Position numbers and translations under genes: made by a program. This document shows, in pieces, positions 42,801 to 53,653 of a stretch of DNA of 64,000 nucleotides. Numbering within the stretch: the first letter of the stretch is position 1; the number at the start of each line of letters is the position of its first letter. The notes under the pieces were generated by a model that was given only the letters and a program-made list of their open reading frames with translations, was not told the DNA's origin and did no database searches. The stretch is from Patagioenas fasciata (taxonomy: Eukaryota > Chordata > Aves > Columbiformes > Columbidae), in NCBI RefSeq assembly GCF_037038585.1, contig NC_092525.1, forward strand, positions 24,324,867-24,388,866, given 5' to 3'.

Positions 42801-45800
42801 GAAGTGAAAGGTTCCTTAAAAAACCTGGCTTCAAATCTAGATTCAAACTGTCCTTTGTTTTCAGAGTCTTCACAGAGTCATGCACTTTACAAATAAACAC
42901 TATCTCAATTTAGTCTTCCAAAGAAAACTCAGTTCTGAGCAAAATTTAACATCCACTCAAACATAAGCTGTATTTCTAGCACAAGGTGGTAAGAATGTTT
43001 CTCACACTCCACCAAGTTTTTGGTACATACACTGGGAAAGTCAGCAAAGAGCTGAAAGTACAAATCATTGCAACTTTACACTGGCTGGCTTCTTACCTCA
43101 GCTTATGAAACCTGCTGTCTTTGAAGATGCATCTGAAGCACAGGAATACAAAACCTATGCAAGTGTTTCCTCTGTTCTTATGAAGGATCTGGGTTTTCTT
43201 GTCTTTAACTCAACAGAACACGACTGTGATTCTGTGATCGAGTTTATTTCATTTGAAAATTACCCAACGTACAGCACAAAAAGTAGGATTTTTTAACAGA
43301 CATTCACATTTATGTTGAAGTAATTTTGCATAATCCGATTTCCTCTAATTTTTCAATATTTTCTTATGAACAAAATTGTAAGGCAGAATTAAATCCTTTC
43401 TCACTAGAGTGGAAACATGAGAGAAAGGCCCTATAAGAACACAGCAAAACTGGATTCACTCTCACACCTACTGTTTATGTTCTCATATCATTTAATTGCA
43501 CCAGGAAAGGCAATCTGCTTTTTTGGTTAAGTGCCTCTTTCCTTTAACAGGAAAAGCAGCTTGCTGAGGCAGCATTTCTTTTGTCCAATTTCCTAGTGCA
43601 AAGTTCTTCACTGGTTTCCGAGTGAAGCATGACGGCACTGAAAGGCTGGCACTTCCCCGCGCCAACGTGTGCCACCAGGACTTGCACATCAGAGGGCTCA
43701 CGCGTACAGCCTGCCACCAGCCCATCTCAGTCTAATCCACTAGACTGGCTGAATGTTAAACTAACACTTTATCCCTCTAGAGCCCAAAGGAAAGTCATGC
43801 ATTGTTTCTTTTCATCCTGCAACACCTGCTTAGATTAGCAAACAAAAATAAGTGTTACAGAGCTCAAATGACAGCTACATCTGTGCAGCCCTGAGCAAGA
43901 CACATGGCATCTAGGCCAGTCACAAGATGTTTTAACCCTGCTGGTGCCAGCTGTATCCTGAAACATTTGGTTTTTTTCCAAGTGTTATTACACAGTATGT
44001 GCCAAACAGCAGCTGCAACTGTTTTTCCATGTTTCAATAAACACAGGTAAGATGTGCAGCATTTAGGCTGATATCAAGTCTTAGAACTGCCTCCCTAGAA
44101 CAGCTTCAGGTGGAAATATTCACACCACCATAGTTCAAAACAAACAGCTGTTCCTTACCCCAGCCACACACTTGACTACTGACTGTCACAGATGTATATA
44201 CGAAGTGTGATGACAACAAGGGGGTTTTGTCAATTAAACCTTATATTCTGACAATGGCAAGGTGCCAGGCTAGTCCTGATGACAAGGAGTCACAAATCTA
44301 AGGACTGCTGACAGGTCTCTTCAGTTTGACTTCGCATGACAGGCAAATACCATTTAAAAACGCAGAGCCCTTAATTGGTCTGTCTACTGACAGATCTTTG
44401 TTGGCTTCTTGCAAATTCAAGATTAGCTTTCCACTGCAGTCTGGCTGGCGACTTATTTGTAGCAAATAAGTTTTCATTTAAAAATCCAGCCCACAGACCA
44501 ACATAAATAGTGATGAAAATTTAACATCAAGCACAAGTGGCAATTCTCAGACACTAGGAAACAGCATAACAACATCCCTCCAAAGAAGGCAGAAAGCACA
44601 TCCCTTTGAGAAACACTGTCGTGCACTGCTAATAAGCAGGTGACTACACTGCAAAATTTCATGTGAATGGACACCAGTGTTTTCTCCCTCACACTGAGAA
44701 ATGCAGTAGGACCCTCAGCACATGACAACTGTGCTTGGAATGCCACATGGGAGAACGATACCCTGAAAGTTTAAAAGCCACAAATAAGCTTCAGTACTTT
44801 CCACAGCCATGCCTGCCTTTGGATGACAAAATGCAACCCAAGCAGCTCCAAACTACAAAGAACTACATCAATTAACATCCAGCTTGCTACCTAGTTAAGA
44901 TGTCAAAGTTGAAGGGGAAAAAAAAAAATCCCATATATCTCAAAAGCCATTTCTGTTTATATCTACTGCTTATTGTAAGCTACTGTGGAGAAACTTATTT
45001 GAGCAGTGACTGTTGAGAGTTTAAACCTTTTCTACGCACTCAGTATAAGATCAAAAGGGAGCCTGAATAGATTAGGATCATATGAAACTCAACACCTGAA
45101 GTTTTTAAAAATCATGAGTAAAATCCGGGGAGAGATAAAGGGGGTGGAAAAAGAATCAGATGCACTGCTGACATTTCCAATTCATCTACTTCCAAAGGAG
45201 AGCTTTTGTTCTATGGATCAGAAAAACAGTTTAGCACTAATCCAAAACCAGATATATCAAATCTTCCTGTATGTAAGACAGCTCCAGCCATTTAGAGCTT
45301 AGAGTTGAGAAGACAAACTAAGCAAAAAATATATCAGTATTGTCTTCTGCCACAATGCTTGCATACCTGCTATGCAGCTCCAGGCAGGCCAGCAGATATC
45401 AAGCTGTTTCTCCCCATTTCTTACCAAGCTGCCAAATGCCTTGTTTACTGTTAGAAATTCTATTAGACGAGCGAAACTACAGCACTGTCTTCCTGACCCT
45501 CTGAAGTGACCGGGTTCTCCCACTACATCCCACATGCAGGTAACCGAAAACTGTTTCCAGGCGTTGGTTATCAGCTGTCGTCACAGTGAGAACTTACATC
45601 CAGTCCCATTGCTGGTGCGGGGCTTTGAAGCAAGGGCTTAGTCACTGGTGTTTTGCCGCTTGTTGAGCCATTTCCAGCAGCTGCAGGCAACGCGTTCACT
45701 GTGTGACTGTGAAGTGGCGTGGTCCCTCCAGTGACAGCAATGACTGGTGGGGAGGCAGGAAGCACCCCAGGAGCCTGGAGCTGCACCACAGTGGGCTGGG

Positions 45801-48276
45801 GGAGCACCACCGATGGACCTAAAACACAAAGACAGGAGTGGTCAGCGTATGATATGAAATGGATTTGTACGTGACCAGTTTGTAGGGGAATACTGAGACA
45901 GGAGGTAGAAAGCCTTGCTTCCTCTCCAGTCCCACACAATTCATCTCAAGTCCAACTCTTCAGCATTAGTACCTTCCACAAGATAGGAATGGCAAAGAAA
46001 ACAACTCAAAAGTCTGCAGGACTCTTAATCCACCCTGCAAACCAAAACCACACATATTACAGGGATCCACTAAATCAACTCTCTCCCAAAACCCCATAGC
46101 TCTTCAAAGTTCATTGAAGTCAACACTTGTTAGAAACATTACTCATTTTGGTATTGCTAACACTTGATGCACTTGAGCAACTTTTTCAAATAACTTAGTC
46201 AGCTCATCTCAATCCTTCCTCTTTCTTTTGTCCATCCCTACTTTATTGCTCTATTCAGTGGAAAACTTACTATACAGAGGCGACTCATACTATATAAACC
46301 AATTCAGAAACAGCATAGAGAAAGATAAATGAGAATCATGCAAGTTACTTTCAAAGCCTAAGTTAAAGCCACAATTCACACTAAGACAAGACTCATTTTT
46401 CTGAGAAATGTCTTATGTAAGAAATTTTATGCAGAAGCTGAACAGATCTTAAATAAAAGCAGGCAGAAAAAGTGAGGTAATTTTGACAGAGTTTGAAACA
46501 GAATTAAGAACAGTCACGTCTAAGAAATTTCAGTCCAACAACTACATTTAATTCAAGCAGGTGCTTTAGTAATATTTTGTTGTCTGAAAACACATTAAGG
46601 TGTCTTTAATCCTTTGTAACGGGATGACCTCGCCAGCTTTCAGAAACAGCATGTTCCAGCTGAGCATTCTAAACAAAATGTAGAACAATGTCAAAGTCAT
46701 TTACCTAGTGCCATGATCTTTTATGTATGAGGTGTAGGATTAGATTTCCTTTTCTGCAGAGATGATCTTGAAGACATCAAAAGTTAGTACCATATTTAGG
46801 AAGCTCAAATGGTGAATTTGAGATTATTTCAACTATTTTTCAAATGCACAAAGTATATGATACTCTAAGATCATGCTTTCTTCTTTAAGCTTTTATGAAA
46901 AGGACTGTAAAAGTATCATTCCTCATGCTCCTTTGAAGATAATAGCATATTTCAAACTGGTAACTCCAACTTGTCATGTGCAGGGGATTTTGATTAATGA
47001 AAAAGATCCTTATTGTTTTTGTTATGGAAGTAGCACTATAAAAACTTTAAACACACCACCAGCTAAAGTAAATACATGACATAGAAATACTTTCCCCAAA
47101 GTATTTCCTCTATAATGTCACACAGAAAATACTCTCCTGATTTTTCTTCAGGGAAAAGGAGAAGCTGCTCCTCACAGTACTATACTTATATCCAAAAAAT
47201 CCATATCCACAACATTCCTCACTCCAGATGGTATTTTATCAGCTGGAACATCAGAGGGAATACGAATTAGGTCATGCTGACCGTGGTCCAACAATCTTAG
47301 GTATGCTGTAACACACATCAACAACTCCAGCTTTGGCTTAACTCCTGATGGATGAGCAATTAGTAATGAAGACAAACTTTTCACTATTGCAATAAATTCT
47401 AGACACATGCCCTCAAGTATTTGTCTCATATTCCTTCCACGCCTCAGTGCCTGTACAGTCAACCACAAGTGACTGCAGCCATCAGCTGGCGAAAACAAGA
47501 AACTGCATCTGACTATTTCAGCAATACAAGTCCTGTCCCTATTGCCTTAGCTAAAGAGCAAAACTATGCTTGGGATTCAAAAATGAAGGCTCGAGCTACT
47601 TCAAAAAAATTTGTTACAGGGCAACAGGAGGAATGAAGAATTATTACTGGACAGGAAATCACTTGTCTCTTGTGAACATTAGCAAGCAGCTGTATGCAAC
47701 TATTCTAGCCTCTGACAGAGCTTCCTTCAGTCTTAGCAGATTTCACAACATGCTATAGAATGCTGTTAAGTGAGATAAAAAGCCATAAACTCATGTTCCC
47801 ACCATCCTGCGGCAGAGTTTCATGTGGGTAAAAAAACCCTTTTCTCACTCCTTACAAGCTGTCAAGCTTCATTCAAGCCATCCAAACTGATTCTGCTGGA
47901 TCTTCCTTTGGTTTCAAGACAACAGCACTGTCATTGTGTCATTACACACCACTTGCCACCACAGGCAAAGGTCCCTAGAGATCCTTCCAAACCAGCAGTT
48001 TTTTCTCCATAGCTGCCAGTGCTCAGCATAGTCTCTCTCGCTATACTGTCTTCCTTTCCACACGGCACCCAGGTGAGTGCTGGTTCTCACAGGACTATAT
48101 GGGAGAAGAATAAGGCCATCTTCTCAGCCTAAAGATTTTCTAGCAAAGCATCTAGGACCCCTCTTTTTTTCCATACCCCTCTCATTTCAACCACGAAACC
48201 CAACTTCATGCTAGCAAATGTCCCAAAGAGACAGAGTGTTTACCCCCCAGACCTGGCTCAGTCACAATTCATTTAC
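39869..48276 (-). other. ATF6 introns 7 and 6
   Basis: Introns 39869-45597 and 45819-48276. AT-rich with no repeat or RNA gene that I can recognise. Confidence 0.55.
45598..45818 (-). CDS. ATF6: ATF6 exon 7
   Basis: A 221-bp exon encoding LPQPTVVQLQAPGVLP, a variable Ala/Gly/Thr-rich stretch and TKPLLQSPAPAMGLD. Human ATF6 has LSQPTVVQLQAPGVLPS and TKPVLQS in the same order. It leaves in phase 0 to the bZIP exon; donor GTAAGT. Confidence 0.93.
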
Positions 48277-48483
48277 CTTTAGGGGGTGCTGGCTGGATGT
48301 TAACAACTGGCTGATGCTTTGGCAGTGGCAGAAGCGTGGGAAGAGTCTGAATAATGATCGTTTTAGCTGGGATACCAATGTTAGTCTGACCCTCAGGGAC
48401 AGCTGGCAAAAGGGGTTTAGGTTGTATCGAAGGCCTGGGTGCTGTCTGACCACACCTCTTCAGGGTCCTCGCAGAATTATTTG
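48277..48483 (-). CDS. ATF6: ATF6 exon 6
   Basis: A 207-bp exon with [31 protein letters not shown] and [14 protein letters not shown], close to human [31 protein letters not shown] and LQPAPTKG. Acceptor CTAG and donor GTAAAT give phases 1-1. Part of the N-terminal regulatory region ahead of the bZIP. Confidence 0.93.
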
Positions 48484-48689
48484 CTAGCAAAGGAAAAAGA
48501 GTCAGAGTTGGACCAGTTGGCATTTGGTATGTTTTTTTACTCATCTAGAATATTTCTTAAAAATAGACGTATTTGATGACAAATTCAAATCAGAAGTGAC
48601 AGGATATACTAGCGTCTGTTAGTTAAACATCGATATGGGAGGCAATATACATACTATCTGCGGAATCAAAGTAATCAAATCTTTCGTAC

Positions 48690-48819
48690 CAGATCGAGAA
48701 GCGGTGCTGACAAGAGGCTTCTGCCCTCCATCTCCTTCAGGGGATGGAGGGCTTTTGCAACTCTTGCTGTACAGAGAGATGGGAGACATCTGGGAGCTAC
48801 AGCTGCAGTCCACATCATC
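48690..48819 (-). CDS. ATF6: ATF6 exon 5, Ser-rich region
   Basis: A 130-bp exon encoding DDVDCSCSSQMSPISLYSK and a Ser/Pro/Gly-rich end. The SSQMSPxSLY block is shared with human ATF6; the rest is poorly conserved. It contains a perfect 10-bp inverted repeat (48723-48732 / 48743-48752). Donor GTACGA. Confidence 0.9.
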
Positions 48820-49138
48820 CTGCAGACAGAAAGTACATGAGATTAATGCTTCGGAAACACATAAAAGTGTCTACTGGCAGCTGAGAGTATAAAAGCCTTT
48901 CATCACATCTGTGTTACCCCTTCAGCAAACAGGAGAAAGGTTTGGTTCTGCAGTTTTATTCTGGTCAATGCTAAGTACCACTGAAAACCACAGAAGTACC
49001 TCTCCTTATCAGCAGAGCAAAGGGGGGTAGAGGCCAGCAGCTTCTAAATTTCAGAAAGCATTCTGTTTGGCAACCAGACCAATACACACAACTGAGGAAA
49101 CAGAACTGAACATGCTCTTTTTAGAACAGGTCACAGCA

Positions 49139-49417
49139 GGAAAGGAAGGAAGGAAGGAAGGAAGGAAGGAAGGAAGGAAGGAAGGAAGGAAGGAAGGAAG
49201 GAAGGAGGGAAGGAGGGAAGGAGGGAAGGAGGGAAGGAGGGAAGGAGGGAAGGAGGGAAGGAGGGAAGGAGGGAAGGAGGGAAGGAGGGAAGGAGGGAAG
49301 GAGGGAAGGAGGGAAGGAGGGAAGGAGGGAAGGAGGGAAGGAGGGAAGGAAGGAAGGAAGGAAGGAAGGAAGGAAGGAAGGAAGGAAGGAAGGAAGGAAG
49401 GAAGGAAGGAAGGAAGG
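49139..49417 (+). repeat. GGAA/GGAGGGAA microsatellite with three-block structure
   Basis: A purine-only array of about 279 bp in ATF6 intron 4. Two outer blocks of about 16 GGAA tetramers (49139-49204 and 49350-49417) flank about 18 copies of the octamer GGAGGGAA. The open frames on both strands here are artefacts of the repeat. Confidence 0.97.
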
Positions 49418-49570
49418 CATCACTGAAGGGAAATTGTTTTTCCAAGGGTTAGAAAAACAAGCTGTTTCCTCTTATGCCATGAAGTTAGTCAGACAAGTAA
49501 ACCACTAGGCTTTTTGCTTGTGACAGCTGGTTCTGAATGCTATCTGTGTTACAGAGAGGTTTCTGCATAC

Positions 49571-49665
49571 AGGCACATTCTGCACTGGAGAGTCCACAGA
49601 CAATGGAGAAGGGACCGAACAATTCGAAGTGGCTGGTGACAAGGGTTCTGTCTTCACGCTTGCAT
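49571..49665 (-). CDS. ATF6: ATF6 exon 4
   Basis: A 95-bp exon encoding DASVKTEPLSPATSN, then a Ser/Pro-rich part ending QNVP, like human VKDIKAEPQPLSPASS to QHVP. The low boundary is set by the GTATGC donor, which joins exon 5 in phase 0 and matches the mammalian junction. Translation continues open past the donor, so the frame alone would over-extend it. Confidence 0.88.
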
Positions 49666-49999
49666 CTGCAAGAGGCAGAAAAACAAATTTTACTGTACAA
49701 GTGTTTAACAATGGCTGATCAGTAAGGAACACACTGCCCTACACCAGCTATTTAATTCCTGAAACAAGGCACAGCAGAAACCACAGCAAGACTAAAGTTA
49801 TTAAACAGTTTAGCTCGTAAGGCAGTCATCATCAGCTGCACCCATGCTACAGAAACAGCACAACTTCTCATCACAGAGCTAAATGCTGCAGAATATCAGA
49901 TAGCTTCACATACATTTACACTGTCCTTAAGTCACAACAACTCACCCTTGTGGGGTGAGGGGGAATAGTCACACCTGCAAAATACAAAAGGTAAATTAC

Positions 50000-50087
50000 C
50001 TGCATAAGCATGGCCTGTGATATTCCAAAGATCCGAGTCACAAGACATCAAATCCAGATCAAAATGAAAGTTATAGAGATCCTTTTC
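50000..50087 (-). CDS. ATF6: ATF6 exon 3, VN8-like activation motif
   Basis: An 88-bp exon encoding EKDLYNFHFDLDLMSCDSD and LWNITGHAYA. The FDLDLM core matches the human VN8 motif, which couples transactivation strength to rapid turnover. Donor GTAATT and a TTTCAG acceptor bound it. Confidence 0.9.
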
Positions 50088-51786
50088 CTGAAATGACAGT
50101 TCAGAGAAAGAAACAATACAGAAAGACAATATACCAGCCATTATGTTCATGCTCTTACAGCTCTAGAAATCAAAACAAAACTATCCTTCAGTTGCCTTAA
50201 GGCACACAGATATAAAAGCCCTTAAGGACAGAACAGGGCAATTCTCGACTGAAATACACAAGACAAGGCTTCTTTTAAAGCTTGGAGCTGTAGGAAAGGA
50301 GCATACCAGTTTAAGACCATCACAAATTACTGTACTGTTATTAGTAGTTTATAAAGTGAAAGTTGTAAGTCTAGTCACTGAATCACCTTATAATAAAAAA
50401 TAAGTTTAAGCAACTTGTTGGCATCCTCCCCTTCATCTTAATTGAAAGATTTACTTCATGCTCTTCTATCACCAGATCTCCAAGTACTTTATAAACAAAA
50501 GCAGTATCCACGTCAGTTTAACCAGCAGGAAGAGAGACATGAGAACTGATTTGCTCAAGATATGACGAACAGTATGTATTAGGCTGCCCTACATTTGAAT
50601 ACAGCAACATCATCATCTTCTAAAACCAGGAACATCAGTTGCCTTTTTCAATGGAAAAAAATGAGACTAAAATCACTTCATATACATTATTTCTTGTACA
50701 ACCTATAAAACAGTGATCAGGTTTTTGCCCCATTTTTTCTGCTAATGCAACTATAAGTCTCAGATCTGCACTCAAATCTAACCTCTCCTTATGTTCTCAA
50801 CTTGCCTCATAAAAGGAGACTGAGAAAGCCTATGGACTGCACAGAAATTAGTATCTGCAGGCTAGGATGAAGAAAAGGTTCATCAGAACACACTTACAAG
50901 AAGAAAGATCAAACAGCACAGCCTGGGCTGTGCAGCAAGTGTCTGCACACAAGTTCTGACAATGCTGACCTGCTGACGGGCAATACCCTTCCCTTGTACA
51001 ATGCCAAATTTTCTCCAGCACCTGGCTTTACAGCTGCAGGTTTTACAACTCTTGGTACCTGAAACTGATGTCGCATAATCCAGGGGTTGTGCCAGAGGTG
51101 TGTTAGGACACACTGAGCAGAGAGAAGGTGGTGGAGGAACAGAGAGTGGAAAATCCACAAGGCAAATGCCGTGGGCCACAAAAAGTAGCGTGTAGGATCA
51201 GACAGGCAAAAATGTGGGGATTAATGCATAAGGTTGGAAGTAAAGAGTTTAGGAGAAAACTGGAAAATAGATAAGAAAAATTATCTTGGCAAGGCAATAA
51301 AACACAGCATTGGTGGACACTGATGTAATGTACCCACACTCCTCCTTTCAGGTAACCCAGAAACGTGCTCTGCTGTCAGCTCTGTCTCGCAGGGAAATTT
51401 ACCTCTGCTGGGTCAGTGACAACATAGCTTTCCCTGGGCACTGAATCACAGAATGTCAGGGATTGGAAGGGACCTCGAAAGATCATCCAGTTCAATCCCC
51501 CCGCCAGAGCAGGAACACCTAGATGAGGTTACACAGGAAGGCGTCCAGGCGGGTTTTGAATGTCTTCTCAAGCTTTCACCTCCAGCTCTGCCATGGCTTT
51601 TAAATCGCCAGCTCTGATACGGCCAGTTTATTACCAGAACGACAGCTCCGCAGCCATGGCGGGGTGCCGGGGTGACGTCTGCGGCCCCCGTCCCTTCGCC
51701 AGCTCCAGCGTCCACGAAACCCACCACGCTGCCCCTGCGGGACCCCCGGCCTGGGAGCACCCTGGCCTCCCGCCCCCCGTACTCAC
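50088..51786 (-). other. ATF6 intron 2
   Basis: 1.7 kb joining exon 2 to exon 3. It contains a well-preserved CR1 3' end in minus orientation at about 51440-51570 and then rises sharply in GC content toward the promoter. Confidence 0.6.
51440..51570 (-). repeat. CR1 LINE 3' fragment
   Basis: Minus-orientation CR1 end: GAATCACAGAATGTCAGGGA, TTGGAAGGGACCTCGAAAGA, TCATCCAGTTCAATCCCCC and AGGAAGGCGTCCAGGCGGG. It is well preserved, so probably relatively young, and sits just downstream of ATF6 exon 2. Confidence 0.92.
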
Positions 51787-51863
51787 GTCGGGCTCGTCCC
51801 TCGGGGCCTCCCGCGGCTCCGTGGCGCCCAGCAGCTCGCTCAGCTCCTCGCCCAGCACCGCCT
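51787..51863 (-). CDS. ATF6: ATF6 exon 2, acidic N-terminal region
   Basis: A 77-bp exon encoding EAVLGEELSELLGATEP followed by REAPRDEPD. It corresponds in position and acidity to the human SALFAELG/DTDELQLEA region. It enters in phase 1 and leaves in phase 0, matching both neighbours; donor GTGAGT (51781-51786). Confidence 0.78.
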
Positions 51864-51960
51864 CTGCGGGAGAGACAGCGGCCTCAGCGCCGGCCCGGCC
51901 CCGGCAGGGAGCCCCCGGCAGGGAGCCCCCAGCGCCCGGCCCCGCGCCCCCCGCGCTCAC

Positions 51961-52030
51961 CCCAGTCCAGGCCGCCCCCCGAGGCCGGCAGCAGCCCCGC
52001 CGGCTCCCACTCAGCCTCCGCCGCCGCCAT
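51961..52030 (-). CDS. ATF6: ATF6 exon 1 (start codon)
   Basis: Starts at ATG 52028-52030 in a fair Kozak context (AGCGATGG) and runs 70 bp to a GTGAGC donor. It encodes MAAAEAEWEPAGLLPASGG and ends at LDWG. It is very GC-rich and does not align closely with human exon 1, so the start is inferred from the CpG island, splice phase and continuity with exon 2. The reading frame stays open upstream without another ATG. Confidence 0.7.
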
Positions 52031-52234
52031 CGCTTCCGCTTTCCTCCCGAAAACTACGTCTCCTTCCGGGCAGCGCCCCGCCTCGCCTACGGCGGCTGCC
52101 GGCGGACACGCAGCTTGCCGGCGACCTCCGGACGCGCGTGGGACCCCCACGATCAGTGCTCACGCCGGAGCTTCGGCTCCAGCCCCCACAGTCTGAGCCG
52201 GGCCCGTCCCCACCCGCGCCTGGGCACACGAAGG
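52031..52234 (-). promoter_or_regulatory. ATF6: ATF6 promoter / 5'UTR within a CpG-rich island
   Basis: About 200 bp lie between the SELP cleavage region and the ATF6 start codon. The stretch, with flanks to about 51640, is rich in CpG and has no TATA box. Visible motifs are an ETS-like GGAAG on the minus strand (complement of 52062-52070), an ACTACGTCTCC element at 52053-52063 and an inverted repeat CGTGGG-ACC-CCCACG at 52137-52151. The motifs are seen; their use is inferred. Confidence 0.6.
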
Positions 52235-52677
52235 CGGTTCGTTAGACACAGACGTTTATTAAGGCCCTGCTGACACAAGCCCGTGGCCGGAAGCGCGAGT
52301 AGGGGGAGCTGCGAGGGGATGTCCGTGGGGAGAGGGGCAGCTCCGTGCGAGGAAGGGGCTGGCAGCAGGTGACGGAGGCGGCACACGGCCCCTGGCTCAT
52401 CTTCGGTGTCCTTGACGCGTGGGTGGTGCAGCTCCACTCCCCGCGTGGGTCGGGGCTGCAGCCGGGGACGTGAGGCCCCCGTAGGTCCCGGCGGCGGCTC
52501 CTGCTGGGGCTGCAGCGCTGGGGACAGGCTGGGGTTCGGTCAGGGCCACGCTGGAAGCACGGGGGAGGCGGGGCTGGTGTCACCCCTTCAGTAAAAAGCA
52601 GCGGGTCTCCCCTTCTCCTGCCCGGGGTGCCCCCATCTGGCAGCACCCCAGCCCGGTGCACCTCAGCACCTCTCACC
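52235..52677 (-). other. SELP: SELP 3' untranslated region
   Basis: GC-rich sequence from the SELP stop codon to the predicted cleavage site. The end is set by the AATAAA signal at 52255-52260 plus the usual 10-30 bases. No reading frame in it resembles a known protein. Confidence 0.65.
52255..52260 (-). terminator. SELP: SELP polyadenylation signal AATAAA
   Basis: The plus-strand bases TTTATT read AATAAA on the minus strand, 418 bases downstream of the SELP stop codon. It is the only canonical signal I see between the SELP stop and the ATF6 start codon at 52030. Cleavage probably falls near 52235-52245. Confidence 0.7.
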
Positions 52678-52732
52678 TCACAGGTTGGCGTCATACGCTG
52701 CGTTGGTGAAGATGCCCGGTGATCCCAGGTCA
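52678..52732 (-). CDS. SELP: SELP exon 17, end of cytoplasmic tail and stop codon
   Basis: The last coding exon encodes DLGSPGIFTNAAYDANL and a TGA at 52678-52680. It aligns with the human P-selectin end LGTYGVFTNAAFDPSP, which is the strongest evidence that this is SELP and not SELE or SELL. The human tyrosine of YGVF is replaced (PGIF), while a tyrosine appears in AAYD. The 3'UTR continues to about 52235. Confidence 0.92.
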
Positions 52733-52936
52733 CTGGAAGACAGACATGAGGGTGGTATCTTGGGAGTGAGGGCAGGAGTGTGAAGGGCATGGGTTAGAAC
52801 AGCCCCATACCCACCGAAGATGCTCTCACTGCCTATGCAAGCAGCCGCACATGGGCAGAGCTGGGTGATACAGGGTTACTGCAGGGCTGTGAGGGACACA
52901 GTGCAGACCCACCTTCCTGCAGAGCATGGCTCTCAC

Positions 52937-52967
52937 CTGGTGGGGTTCAGGAGCTGCTTCTTCTCCT
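52937..52967 (-). CDS. SELP: SELP exon 16, cytoplasmic tail part 1
   Basis: A 31-bp micro-exon encoding EEKKQLLNPTS across its junctions, similar to the human tail DDGKCPLNPHS. The donor is GTGAG (52932-52936) and the acceptor TATCAG lies just above 52967. Phases join the transmembrane exon and the last exon. Human SELP also splits its tail over small exons. Confidence 0.88.
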
Positions 52968-53379
52968 CTGATAATGGTGTCAAATGTCCACATGGGTAGT
53001 ACAGATAAAAAAGAAATAACCAGATCTGTTTAGTGAAGTACTTGAGAAGCTGCAGAAGCAGTGTTTGAAATGGAACCAAGTGTGACAAGCACAGGATGGA
53101 GCAGGGAGGGGGACCTGGAACAATCACTGCCTTTCCCTTTGCAATTAAGATGTTTTTCTGGCTCTGCACTCCAAACCTGGCAGCTGACACTTCCAGCTGG
53201 ACAGACACCAAGGAGGTGCTGCCAGACCAAAGCAACTTGCAGCAAATAAAACCCGTGTATTGAGACAGTCAAACTGTTAAACGCATCCGATCATCCCACC
53301 CTCTCCTGTGACACTGTAACCCCCTGGTCCGAGAGCCCCCAGCCAAAGTGATGGTGGGTTGCAGAAGGCATTTCTATAC

Positions 53380-53502
53380 CTCTGTTGCTGAGCCGCTTGG
53401 CGAGGAGGGCAATGACCGTTCCTGAGAGCACGATGCCGGCTACTGCCAGAGCTGTGCCGCTGCTGTAAGCCAGGACTTGCTTTAAAAAGGGGGCACCATC
53501 CT
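53380..53502 (-). CDS. SELP: SELP exon 15, juxtamembrane and transmembrane segment
   Basis: A 123-bp phase 1-1 exon encodes a short stalk (EDGAPFLKQ), a hydrophobic helix (ALAVAGIVLSGTVIALL) and the stop-transfer AKRLSNR. Human P-selectin has the same arrangement, ending LLALLRKRF. The donor is GTATAG (53374-53379). This anchors the receptor as a type I membrane protein. Confidence 0.92.
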
Positions 53503-53653
53503 CTGAAACAGGTCCACAGACCCACAAGTTAGAAAGTTGTCAGAAGGACTTCACAGCACCCAGGCTGCTGGGGTGCCCCCCCCTCCCGCATTCAAGATGT
53601 GCTGCAGGAAGCCAGGCCCCATAGTGCAAGAAGAGCAGGGGGTCCCACCATAC

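Noticed and set aside
49067-49445. Open frames on both strands across the GGAA array (Lys-Glu-Gly and Pro-Ser-Phe repeats)
   Set aside because: A purine-only repeat lacks stop codons by construction; not genes.
51560-52273. Plus-strand 237-codon Pro/Ala/Arg-rich frame
   Set aside because: Antisense shadow of the GC-rich ATF6 promoter, exons 1 and 2; GC-rich DNA has few stops.
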